Shown: positions 25,564 to 36,300 of the stretch, piece by piece
Layout of the letters: every line of letters starts with the position of its first letter
Position numbering within the stretch: position 1 is the stretch's first letter
Assembly: GCA_002633025.1 (NCBI GenBank)
Contig: NMRB01001181.1
Coordinates: 118,439 to 182,438 of the forward strand
Direction: 5' to 3'
DNA: 64,000 bases
DNA from: Notospermus geniculatus
Taxonomy: Eukaryota > Nemertea > Pilidiophora > Heteronemertea > Lineidae
Program-made: the position numbers and the translations under genes
The notes under the pieces: model-generated
What the model was told of the DNA's origin: nothing
Seen by the model: the letters and a program-made list of their open reading frames with translations, nothing else
Databases searched by the model: none

Positions 25564-26642
25564 ATTTTCTCACCCCCCTCACGCACACGCGTCGTACGGT
25601 ACGTGTATCGGCTGCCTCAGTCTCAGGTGTCTCTCGGGTACAAGCGTGACTGATTTGTCACTTGTGAGTGCCTCGCAATAATATTACCAAAAGGTCAATA
25701 TTGTCATTAGCGGCCACAGTCTATTGGATTACCCCTTGTTGTGCTCCTCATATAGCGTCCAAGTCAGACAAGAGCCTCGCTAATTTGGCTTAATTAGTCC
25801 CAAACTGGCTATAATGTGGTTCTTAAGTTGTTGCATCCTACCAAAACAAATTTGTCTCCATTGATGAAGTGGTTTATAAGATTTGACTGATTCCTTGGAT
25901 ATCCCATGTTCTGATAAAGCTTTGCAAACTTGTCGCCTGGGAGTATTTTTGCAACAATCTGGGAGTGGGATGACCCATCTTTGTATAAATATTGGCATTA
26001 AGAAATTGAGTCATGCATTCATTGGAGAGCCTGCACGGCTTGAATCATTGATACCACTGTAATATCTGATAGGGTCTCCATCTGGACTGTCATCCAATGA
26101 TACGCATCATAGATTAAGCGTAGACAGTATGACAGGCAAGTGATTTTGGCCAGACTATATATTTTATGGAGCTGATGCTCTGGCATCTGTGGTACAGTGA
26201 TTCCAAATCAAACATTCAGCCCCCCCCCCCCAAGTGAGCACAAGGAAAGTTTCAGTTCTCAAAATGCCATGGTATAGAATGCCATAGATGTATAGTGAGT
26301 TTATGGGTAAACTGGCCCATTATGGCACTACATGTAGGCCTACAGATATATCCTATTTTAAAATACGCAATTCATGCTTTCTCATGCTTTCTCAGCAGAT
26401 TGAAGTCATAGAATATTTGTGTAGGTGGCAAAAGTCCCATGCATTCATTGTTCCCACAAACACCAAAGTGCCTCAAAAGAAAAATTTCTATGGGCAATAA
26501 GCCACTGTCAGAATGGAGCAATTTCCTTGTTTGGGAAATTTTAAAACCCAGTAAGCCACTATTTCCTTGAAACACATGCACACAGAGAACAGAGGGAAGG
26601 GCAGAACCCTCTTCAGGGGAAGACCAGGATCCTGGTAAAGGG

Positions 26643-26787
26643 NNNNNNNNNNNNNNNNNNNNNNNNNNNNNNNNNNNNNNNNNNNNNNNNNNNNNNNNNN
26701 NNNNNNNNNNNNNNNNNNNNNNNNNNNNNNNNNNNNNNNNNNNNNNNNNNNNNNNNNNNNNNNNNNNNNNNNNNNNNNNNNNNNNNN
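26643..26787. other. Assembly gap (145 N)
   Basis: These undetermined bases are followed by AAAAA and a poly-G tract, so the break probably lies in a homopolymer-rich repeat. Confidence 0.99.
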
Positions 26788-27260
26788 AAAAAGGGGGGGG
26801 GGGGGGGCACAGGCCAGGTGTGCCCCCTGGATCGGCGCCTGCTCTTGTGTCGGAACATTGGTCTATAGACAAACCAATGGGACTAAGTGGTGCTCCTGTA
26901 CGAATATCATGTTAGAAAATATGTGCTCTCCACTCTCAGTATAAAATAAAGAGTCAAGCACTGCATCAAGCTGTTCTGCCAAGGCATGCACAGTACTAAT
27001 GCGTGTTATTCTTCATTGCAAATATAGGCCTATTGATTTTTGCGTACTTGGTGCTGATCCATTATTCCACGATATAGGCCTAAAGATTCATATTGTAAAC
27101 AGATCGACACTTTGGCTTAAGGCGTTATTGGTATAGCACGTCTATGACATACTGATATAATTTTGTTGTCAGGTACTACAGCTCTGTACTATGGTGGTGT
27201 ATTGACCAAGGAGAGGATTTTTAGTTGGCCCAGAACCTGATAGGCCTAGGTCATCTTCAT

Positions 27261-27508
27261 AAAGCCTAGTTTATACTTCGACGCACGACCATCGCCGGCG
27301 ACCGACGCGCGTTCTTGCGTTCGACGCCGACCCCGTCGTATGATTTGGTCGGCGTCCGATCGCGAGGCTGTTATTACTTGAGTCGTTTCATAACGGGTCG
27401 CCGTCGCAAAAGTACGCTGGACTATAAATCAATTCCGCGAAGTCGGCGTCCAGATTTGATCGGGCGTCGGACGCCGATGGTCTTGCGTCGAAGTATAAAC
27501 TAGGCTTT
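27261..27508. mobile_element. MITE, AAAGCCTAGTTTATACTTCG ends, CG-rich interior
   Basis: Inverted ends AAAGCCTAGTTTATACTTCG and CGAAGTATAAACTAGGCTTT are perfect over more than 20 bp. The interior is CpG-dense (GACGCCGACC, GGCGTCGGACGCC). Confidence 0.88.
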
Positions 27509-27573
27509 AGCGTGTCGTCATTATCGTAATCTACAGAAATCCAATGTGGTCATAATTGCTAATCAAAATCTAT

Positions 27574-28074
27574 AGCCCCGTTACACTGGTCACGGAAAAA
27601 GCGATCCGTGTTCGGACCGGTCCCGGGCCACTTCATCATCAGGCAATCTGCCCCGTTAACATTAGCACAATGGAACCTAAGCCAGTTGGAGGGTGCCACG
27701 AGCTCTCCAGTCAGTTCAGTCGATCGGAGGTACGAAAATAAAACAAAAAATCAAACGACGACAACAACAAAATGGATGCCTCCCTGCAATATCATTCAGA
27801 AATTCCCGCTAATGATGTCATTCATAATTCGCGCATCTGCAGAACACAATTTAGCAACCATGCCGAGATCGGTTATCGTTTACACAGCAGTGTTATCGAA
27901 CCGCGATCCGTGCTCCGACCGGTCCGAGATCACCTCCAACTGGTGGTCTCGGGTCGGCTCGGTTTGGAACCGTTCCTGGCACGCTTGTCCCGTTTACACT
28001 TGCTATTTAACTTTTTGGCGATCCGTGCTCGTACCGGTCTGAGATCGGTTATTTTTCCTCAGTGTAAATGGGCT
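27574..28074. mobile_element. MITE, AGCCCCGTTACACTG ends
   Basis: AGCCCCGTTACACTG and CAGTGTAAATGGGCT are inverted ends. Inside, GCGATCCGTG..CGGACCGGTC modules occur three times. Confidence 0.75.
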
Positions 28075-28322
28075 TATGTCGACTATGTTTACTGTATGAT
28101 GAAACAGTGATAATTTCAGTCGATCCCTGACATTCAGGGGCACTTTAAGCCAGGTATGAAACTAGTTACCTCTCTCAAGTGTAAAACGTATTAAAAAATG
28201 AAACCTCTCAGACAAGTTGATCTGCAGATTCTCAATCTGGTGATAGCAAAATAAAGTTGGTCTGCAGGTATACAATATTTGGTCACTAAAACTATATTAA
28301 TGGATGATTGCGCATTATTTCA

Positions 28323-28925
28323 TTAGCTCACCTGGTGAGTTCTTACAATGGTGCAGTTGTCCATCCCTCATCGCCGTCCGTTGTCTGTTCACAGGGCATG
28401 TTTTGTAACCGCTGGGGCTATTGATCTGAAACTTGGTACATATATACCCCTAGGTCAGATGACCTATGACACCAAGTTTTGGTCCGATTGGATTCTTGTC
28501 TTGGTCACCAGGTGGCCAAAACCAAAAACACAAAAAGTGCAATAACTCCTGAACTAATGACTGGAACATCTCCAAATTTTTATCATAGGTGTATCTAGTG
28601 AGGATACATACATGTAACATATATAACGGGTTTGTGATTTGACCTACTTTTCAAGGTCACAGAGGTCAAAGTTCAGAATTTTGCCTTTTGGTGGCACGTT
28701 TCAACTGCTGGGCTTATTGACCTGAAACTTAGTACAAAGATACCCCTTAGTACAAATATACCCCTACGTCAGATGACGTATGACACCAAGTCCGATTTGA
28801 TTCTTGGCTTGGCCACCATGTGGCCAAAACAAAAACTCAAATTTCGATAATACCTGAACAAATGACTGGATCGTCTCCAAATTTTCATCCTCAGTGCATC
28901 TAATGAGGATGCACAATGAAAGGCC
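28323..28925 (+). repeat. Palindrome-headed dispersed repeat (AGCTCACCTGGTGAG)
   Basis: It starts with AGCTCACCTGGTGAG, then CGCCGTCCGTTGTCTG and two tandem-like modules containing CTGAAACTTGGTACA, GTCAGATGACCTATGACACC and GTGGCCAAAAC. Related heads are at 36045-36153 (minus), 40232-40485, 60261 and 63836. Confidence 0.7.
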
Positions 28926-29460
28926 TAGAGCCAGGCATTGACAGTTTCATTCTGCCCTTGACACCGGTGGATGTTCTAATGGTAATTTCTTAATTGCCCT
29001 GTATAATCCATGATTTTTTGTTGTTCATTTAGAAGCTGAATGTTGAGACTGGTGCTCTAAAACCCGGCCGGCATATACCATGGTGGAATGAACAGGCCAT
29101 GTTCTCTGTAGAGTGGGTTCAGTAATCTGGATAAATTCATGGTTCAATTGATTTCAGCCTGGAATTTAATACGGATAATTCCTTCACTGCACGCTCGTCT
29201 TACTCAGTCCTAGCTTCCTGGTATTAACTGCTGATGTAGGCCTACCCACATTTTAACAGATCAGGAAGATGAGAAGATTGAAACTCTAGTGGAGATAGAT
29301 TCCTGTTAATTGCCAAGAATTGGTCGGTTTAAACCGCTTTTGCAACTCTCAATCTCTGTTCCCTCTGCAGCAACTTCCTTGTGGGCGGTAGCCGCAAATA
29401 AAGATGTTACAAAAGAAAGATGTTATAAAGTCATGGGGCTGTATTCTAGAAGCTTCAACT

Positions 29461-29860
29461 CTAAGGCTGCTTTTCCACGAGGCATGTGCAGGCATGGGCA
29501 CGGGTGGAAAAAATCGATCCAACATATTTCCCTTTAGCTGTTTCCACAACGCAGGTGCGGCTGCAGAGTGGGTGGACGGGCGTGGACGCAGTTTTTCGAA
29601 TCGGTTATCTAGCAATTTTTTTGTGCCCGCTTGCTGCCCGTGTGGTATTGCATGATCTTTTCTTGGAATTCCCATAAATTTATTGGAATTCCCACCCACC
29701 GAAGATCAACTCCCGCTTCTATGCCCGTTTTGTGGAATTCTTGGGAATTCCCACCCACCGAAGATCAACTCCCGCTTCTATGCCCGTTTTGTGGAAACAC
29801 AATACCCACACCCATCACTGCCTCTGCACCCGCACACGCCTCGTGGAAAAGCAGCCTAAG
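29461..29860. mobile_element. MITE, TAAGGCTGCTTTTCCACGAG ends, with internal 59-bp duplication
   Basis: TAAGGCTGCTTTTCCACGAG and CTCGTGGAAAAGCAGCCTAAG are inverted ends. Inside, GGAATTCCCACCCACCGAAG and the following sequence to GTTTTGTGGAA is repeated in tandem (29685 and 29744). Confidence 0.85.
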
Positions 29861-30333
29861 GTTTACCTTTTGCTGGGCAGAATACAAAAACTTAAAGTGG
29901 ACCTTAGAGTAAAGGAGGGTACATACTAGAATATAATATGGGCCATGGTCTCCAATCATAAAACTGTGTGCACCGCTGTAGAGTGGTAGCTTTTAGAGAG
30001 ACTCAAAATCACATTCTGACTTTACACCAGCATGACTAGTGCTGCCCAACATCTTTCTCATTATGGTACATCATACTCTGTGACGTCTTTATTTGCTGAT
30101 AACTGGCCTCAACCTCCAGCTGTGACAGAATTGTGGAACATCTGTGCGCCAAGATACCTATCGAATTCACTTTGGCAAAAATTTTAGAATATCGCATGAG
30201 TTATCTATCAGTTTCACCTTGAATCTTGACAAGTTATCAGAGGTGAAGGAAATACGATCAGTTAAAACTGCTTCCTTATCAAAATTTCTGATACTTGATG
30301 TCACCAAAGACTGAAAAAAGATGAGCACCTTTT

Positions 30334-30582
30334 TAACCCCTTAACAGGCTAGAACGTCATACGTCATTACGAAATCTGGGGAATCCCTGGAAACTCCCAA
30401 GGATCGTAGCTTGCGTAAGGCCTAATAGTACGCCTTGCAAGGAAATGGCATATCACAGTGCATAGGACATCATCTGATCATGTCTGGAACCTTGTGTGTC
30501 AAATGTTTTTTTGCAATATTTTTAAGAAAGAAAAATTAGAACTACCGGTAAAAAAATTCCACAGTTAAGGGGTTTAACTTTT
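30334..30582. mobile_element. MITE family W, copy 1 (TTAACCCCTTAAC ends)
   Basis: TTAACCCCTTAAC at the left and GTTAAGGGGTTTAAC at the right are inverted ends. The interior AAATCTGGGGAA and CAAGGAAATGGC is shared with 38600-38838. Confidence 0.75.
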
Positions 30583-31205
30583 TTCTTTGGAACAACAAAG
30601 AGAGGAAAGTTTTCAAAATATTCTGAAATATTTCCAACAGAGACAAGGTACATGTATAGTCCATAATTACCATATGTAATAAATACCTTCAAAGGATAAA
30701 ATCTTTTTTGGGACGAAAAAGAAATATTTATTCCTTTCGCCATTGTAAAAAAGATGGAGTGGTTAGTCTTCGGATCGTTCCTTCAATTTATATCTTATTG
30801 CTTTACGCAAAACAAAGGATTGATAAAAAGTAACCCAGACATAAGAATCAATTTACAAGCAGTTCCAAAAGCTTTCATGTAGTTCCCAGAGAGGATGTCC
30901 TGCTGGTCGCGTTCTTTGTGGTTTATGTTTCGCCGATTATCATTGCTGTAATCATCTGCTATCGCTTGAAGTGGAATGGGAGATGGTCAGAGATATCTTC
31001 GAGCTCTTTTTTCCTCTCAGTTTATTGTCATCTCCATCCTATACGCCGAGGTTTCCCATATGTTGCTCTTTGTGTGTGGTTGAGTTTGAAGTATGGATTT
31101 GCCGACGGGTCAGGCTAAAACATGGCTAACTTGAATGCGGCCATTTTGTACCTGTGGTGTGCTACATGTATGTTTCACTGCACTGACAAATGATTTTTGT
31201 CCACA

Positions 31206-31472
31206 TACAGTACATTGCACAAGACCTACCTATAAGTTATCCGCAGAAGGTACGCTTCAATTCATTGCGTATGGTACGGGTGCATCAAACGTCTCTTCTG
31301 CGTGACGTCCGCTCATCACAGGCGAATGATGTTACGTCTTCCTGCCTGCCTTTCATGACGGCACACATCATCCGCGGCATGTACGAGGACGGTACACGCA
31401 TGACACTGCATGTGGGTACGCATGCAGATGGTGCACCGTGCGGAAGGGAGGTCAATTGTGCAACGTACTGTA
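31206..31472 (-). mobile_element. MITE family A, copy 4
   Basis: The left end TA-CAGTACATTGCACAAGACC and right end GGTCAATTGTGCAACGTACTG-TA bracket an interior inverted relative to copy 5. Confidence 0.8.
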
Positions 31473-33077
31473 TATTTGTTGTTGGCGAAATAAATTTTAC
31501 GACACCTTCGTAAAATTTATTGAAAACCAATCAGGTTAATATTATGGTCACATTGTCAATTTGTTATTGAAAGAAAAAGGTCTGCTACAGTTCTGCTACC
31601 TATTGATCAGAAAGTCCACCATCATGAATTTGGCATATAAAGAGAGGCAAATTTACTTGGCATTTTTTCTTACTTTTTTGCCCGGCACATATTGTTTCAT
31701 TTTGAAAATAATGAAAATATTTTCATCGTCGAGAATCAAACGGGTTCTTCATGTTCTAACACATGACGTTTCACATGTTTCGGGAATTAATCACGCCTGG
31801 GTTGGTGCGTATTGAATGCTGATAATTTCGCCTCTGTTACCCTATAGGAGGGACGCGAACACTCTCTCATCTCAGGAGCGACAAATTGTTCATAACGGCA
31901 ATCAATACTGTGAATTATCTCATATATGAAGAATCCCTGATAGATTTCATCGGAAGATTTCATTTGCCATATGAAAGCTCCGCTACGACGCATCAATAAT
32001 GAATGATTTGGAACACCAAACCAAGGGTATTTGATTCATTGGTCAGGTGAACACACTTGTGGCTATTTTCGTCTGTTGGTAATCATTTTTGTCGATCAGG
32101 GATACTTCTGAAGGTCTCATCTCAACGGAGTTTGTATGTATGAACTTTGCAGGAGGTTAAATGATTTTACGGATAAGTGTTGGCTGGGGGGATTGATACA
32201 GAAGTAGGGTGGCACCACAACATACTTGTAGGATTCTCTCTGAGCCGTTGATCAAATAACTGAAAGGGATCATTTTGTTGCCCTGTTGAAACCATTTTAA
32301 TAAATGTACGATATGAAATTTAACCCATTCACTGCCAAAGTGGCATCATACTAAAATTTGGGAAGAGTTTGTTTGTGTGTTTGTTTGTTCGCGATTTTCT
32401 CCAAGACGAATGGATCGCCCCCAAACTTACGCATGTGCAGACAGACCTCGGAAGTGTCCTTACGAAGCCCGAATTTTGATATGACTTATAGTTTTCGAAA
32501 TATCAAGATATTAACAAAAAAACAAAATTTGCTGTTTAGGCCTTTTGACATCATGACATCACCGAGATTGCCGTGTGTCATCTGTGACGTCGGCAACGTC
32601 ATGGAATGACGTCATTATGCCACTCGAACAGGTATGACGTCATTACGTCCCCCAAGCGCTCCTAATGACGTAACGCGTCTCGCATGAATGTAGAAGCTTC
32701 CCCACTGAAGTGAACGGGTATTGCCTACGGTAGTTGTGTCAAATATGAAAACATGCAAAAAGAACTTAGGCCTGCCTTAATACCTTATCATAAAGTTCTT
32801 CATGGGAAAGCTCTCATGAAATGCTTTTCAATGAATTACAGAAATTTTTCTGCTTTTGGTGGAATTGCCGCTGGCACTGAAGTTACTTGAGCCTTCTGGT
32901 AAAATTATGTGTTGCTAATTTCAGGTGCCAGTATAGTGAAGTCTCTTTTCATTGTTGAGATGTTTTTGACAACTGCTGCTGGGGAATGATCTCCACGACT
33001 GTCTTCGGACAATTTGATTCAGAACTGAAAAAAAATGATTACTTCAGCTCATTCTTTTCTTCTTCTTGTCGTTTCAG

Positions 33078-33335
33078 ATAGCCCACCTACGATATTCAAA
33101 AACCAACCGCAGGCGTCGGAGGTTGAGTTAGAAAAGGGCAGAAAAGTATTCCTTTGTGAAACGAATGGAAGTCCCCCCTTAGTATACACTTGGTTAAAAG
33201 ACAATGTTCAGTTTTCGACAGGGGCAGCGTTGGTTTTAAATTCACTGAAAAAAACGGACGCCGGTGACTATCAATGTAAAGCTAACAATAACTTTGGTGC
33301 TCTACTTAGTAAGAAGGCAACGCTGGAAGTTGCAT
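33078..33335 (+). CDS. sdk: sdk exon: Ig domain 1
   Basis: The exon is 258 nt, phase 1 to phase 1, with acceptor tttcag and donor gtaagt. It encodes one complete Ig (I-set-like) domain. The first cysteine is in 'FLCETNG', the tryptophan in 'YTWLKDN' and the second cysteine in 'GDYQCKANN'. It begins 'DSPPTIFKNQP', matching the position of sidekick Ig1 just after the signal peptide. It is the first exon of the gene I can recognise, and the leader must be encoded upstream. The following intron (33336-34226) holds no recognisable element. Confidence 0.92.
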
Positions 33336-36300
33336 GTAAGTATACACGAGACGTGTCCTGTCCTGTTCTTGAGTATGGCAGAGTTGGAGCCATCTGTTGG
33401 CCTGTTGAGGAAATGTTTCTTCTGTAAACACAGCTTGCTACCTTACTCGGCTTTCCTGGCATGCCTGGCCCCAGGATCCTATCTAGCAGCTGAAAGGGCA
33501 GTTGTCGTCCTGAGTATATATACAAACCAACGAGAGCTTTCGTCCACATGAACTATGCCAATTTTCCGTTTAGTCATCTTTTCGTTCACGTTATTTCAAG
33601 TTCGTCCTCAGAATAGCTACCAGCCGCATCACAAAGTGAAATAATTTGTGACTGTAGTGTGTATTTAGTTTATATGGACAAAATCTATCACTGACGTCAC
33701 AACGGTCATGTGACTGGAAAGAATCAGCCATGTTGGTTGTCAAATGGCCGGCGATGATGTCCAAACTGTCACGTCATGACATTTTGACATCACGATCTGT
33801 ATGTTGACGATGTGTTTGTGCATGACGTCGCTTCACATTTTGACGGCCAATATGGCGGCATCGTGTCGTCGTGGAAATGTGACGTCACGGTAGGAACCTT
33901 TATACTTTGTAAATAGACTCAGGACAACGTTCTTCGGGATAGGCTAAGTGCACGACTTGAGATGGCTGCAGACCATGAATGCTCAAACGGTTCCAACAAG
34001 TGTGCACACAGCACAAGTCTCATCTGAAAGTCCAAATTGACACAAGTTATGTTTTTCTCTGTACAAACCTTAAGATCCTGAATGGCAGAGTGATGCTCGG
34101 ATTACTGAATATGCCTTAAACTAATAGACTTAGACTTTGTTAATATTTATAATAACGGCTGTGTAAATAACATAAGTTATTATAAGTTATGTACTATGTT
34201 ATCACGTGTTTTATTTTGCATTCCAGATATGGGAAGTTTCAGTGCCACTCAAGACCAGACCCTGACTGTGAAACAGGGTGATGCCATCACGATCTCAATA
34301 CCATCCATAGACAGTGTTCCAGACCCTGAGATTAAATGGTTCCAAGGAAAAACAGAGATTACCAATCAAGAACAAGTGTATAAATCATTAAAAAATGACT
34401 TAATTATCCTAGAGGCAAGGGCAAGTGATAATAATAAAGTGTATAAGGCAACGGCTATTGACCCAATACTTCGAGGGAGACGAGATACTCCTAAATACAC
34501 ACTGTCCGTACAAAGTAAGTACCCTTATGATACAACAATTGGCCCTACCATTGAACTGGCCAAAATTGATCATAACCACTGCAGTGCAGGCATATTTTGA
34601 TCTTATGAGGTTGAATGCCATAGGTTACAGTTCGAGTGAAGTTACGTCACTATTTTAATGGGAAAACGTGTTAAAATGCGTTGAATGATGTCGTCCTGCC
34701 GATTTACCAGGATTTTTCTTTATTTCCAGGTTCTAGTGGTTCAACGCAGAACATTCCACCGAAATTCATTATCAAGCCGAGTCATACCACTGCCAAACTT
34801 GGCGATTTTTCTGCTGTACTGGAATGTGTTGTCAGTGCAAGGTGAGAATTATAGCCTTTAATATCGCAGATAACCGGCTCTTATATATGACTCAGGATTT
34901 ATGTGGGTCTTTTAATAGAAGTCCTTAAATTTGAGGTTTTGATTTAATGGCAATTAAAAGTCATTAAATTTTGCCTATTTTGCTTAGATGTCATAAAGGT
35001 CTTTAAATCTAAGAAAGAAGTCTGGTCATAAAAGTCGTTAAATCTGAGTAATTAGGCCTACCCGAGTTGTTCTAGTCGTTGGGCCTAGTCTTCCTGTTCT
35101 GAAGCCCCTGTCTTAATCTTAGTAATTTAGGCCTAGACTGGTCCCCGGTCTATAAATATAAAATATATAGACCGGTACTGCCTGCGAGTTTCATGGCGTT
35201 GATTGGTCCAATTCGAAAACCAACGGACTTGCCACAATCGGTTGGAAAATCAGCCATGTGTCATTCGCTATGGCACTTTTTAAGGCTTTTGCATGCATTG
35301 GTTTCAAGGACCCAAACTCAGTCTTTCATCTGGCATTGATTATCTCTAAGGCACGCTTTGTAGCAAGCGAAAAGTGATATTTATTCACTGCAATGTTGAT
35401 ATTTACCAGCCGCCGCCATGATTCCTCGTTGCAACTGGTATCCGGTCCTTCGTCATGTGGTTGTACGTGTTCTAAGTGCAGTCATGACTGGATACTAGTC
35501 ACTTCCGGCGGCTGCCAGATTTCTGCCGTCCTCAGTAGCCAGGACCGATCCTCCACTACATCCAGCCCGCCAGCGCCACCAGCGGAGGATCGGGTACCAA
35601 TCTAATTTAGGCCCAGTCTACCTGTTCTGAAGCCCTTCATGCTTCCCGGGAATAGCTGAAACAGGTTCTATATTTAGATCAACTCGGTCATTAAAAGTCT
35701 TTAAAAAGGTCCCAAATTTCATGCTCAGCTGAGAGCATAAACCCTGATGACTGATGAACTCAAGTTGAATATCAAGGAAATGTTATGAGACACTAACCAG
35801 GTGTTATCAAGTGGTATCAAGTGTAAAAAAAAACTTCAATTAGTCATATCACAATATAGTGCCCTGGACATGATCTCAAGAGTATGATGTTACAGTTTGT
35901 TGCACGTCAGTTTCAAGGGCTGACATGAAATCAAGTAATCTTCACTACCAAGTACACTGTAGTGTAGACTATAGCTATTATGTCAACCGGCCATACCCCC
36001 ACTGATTATATACTGCATTAAAGCGAACTGGTCATGGCAGTCAAGGCTGGCACGACAATAGCCCCAGCGGTTACGAAACGTGCCCTGCTAACGGACGACG
36101 ATGATGACGGACGCTGCAGCATGACAAAAGCTCACCCCAGGTGAGCTAATGACACTAAGAATAATTTCGTGGCCCACGAAATTTAAAATTTCAAAATTAC
36201 AAGTTCCGTATTTTCGTGGATTACATCCCTAGGTAAGCCTAGATTTGCAGGTGACCATGTTCTAAATGCTATTTGAAGGCAGCAAAGCCACAGCAGCTGT

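Larger units (their letters stand above)
1..33077. other. No recognisable exon; repeat-rich upstream region
   Basis: I found no open frame here with family-like composition flanked by convincing splice sites and no gene I can name. Recognised elements are listed separately. Apart from poly-tracts and scattered TACATGTA palindromes, I see nothing recognisable in 1-1166, 2136-3186, 3680-5045, 6919-8001, 8453-9422, 9708-10992, 11091-11847, 12440-13135, 13617-14260, 14554-15080, 15227-15954, 16975-18940, 19335-20708, 21889-23510, 23926-25080, 25564-26642, 26788-27260, 28926-29460, 29861-30333, 30583-31205 and 31473-33034. The sidekick 5' exon(s) with the signal peptide could be small and hidden here, or lie beyond the left edge. 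Confidence 0.6.

Noticed and set aside
35080-35635. Pair of ~27-bp direct repeats flanking ~500 bp, resembling a solo retroelement or a long target duplication
   Set aside because: I could not define terminal motifs or inverted ends with confidence. It is noted in the intron entry only.
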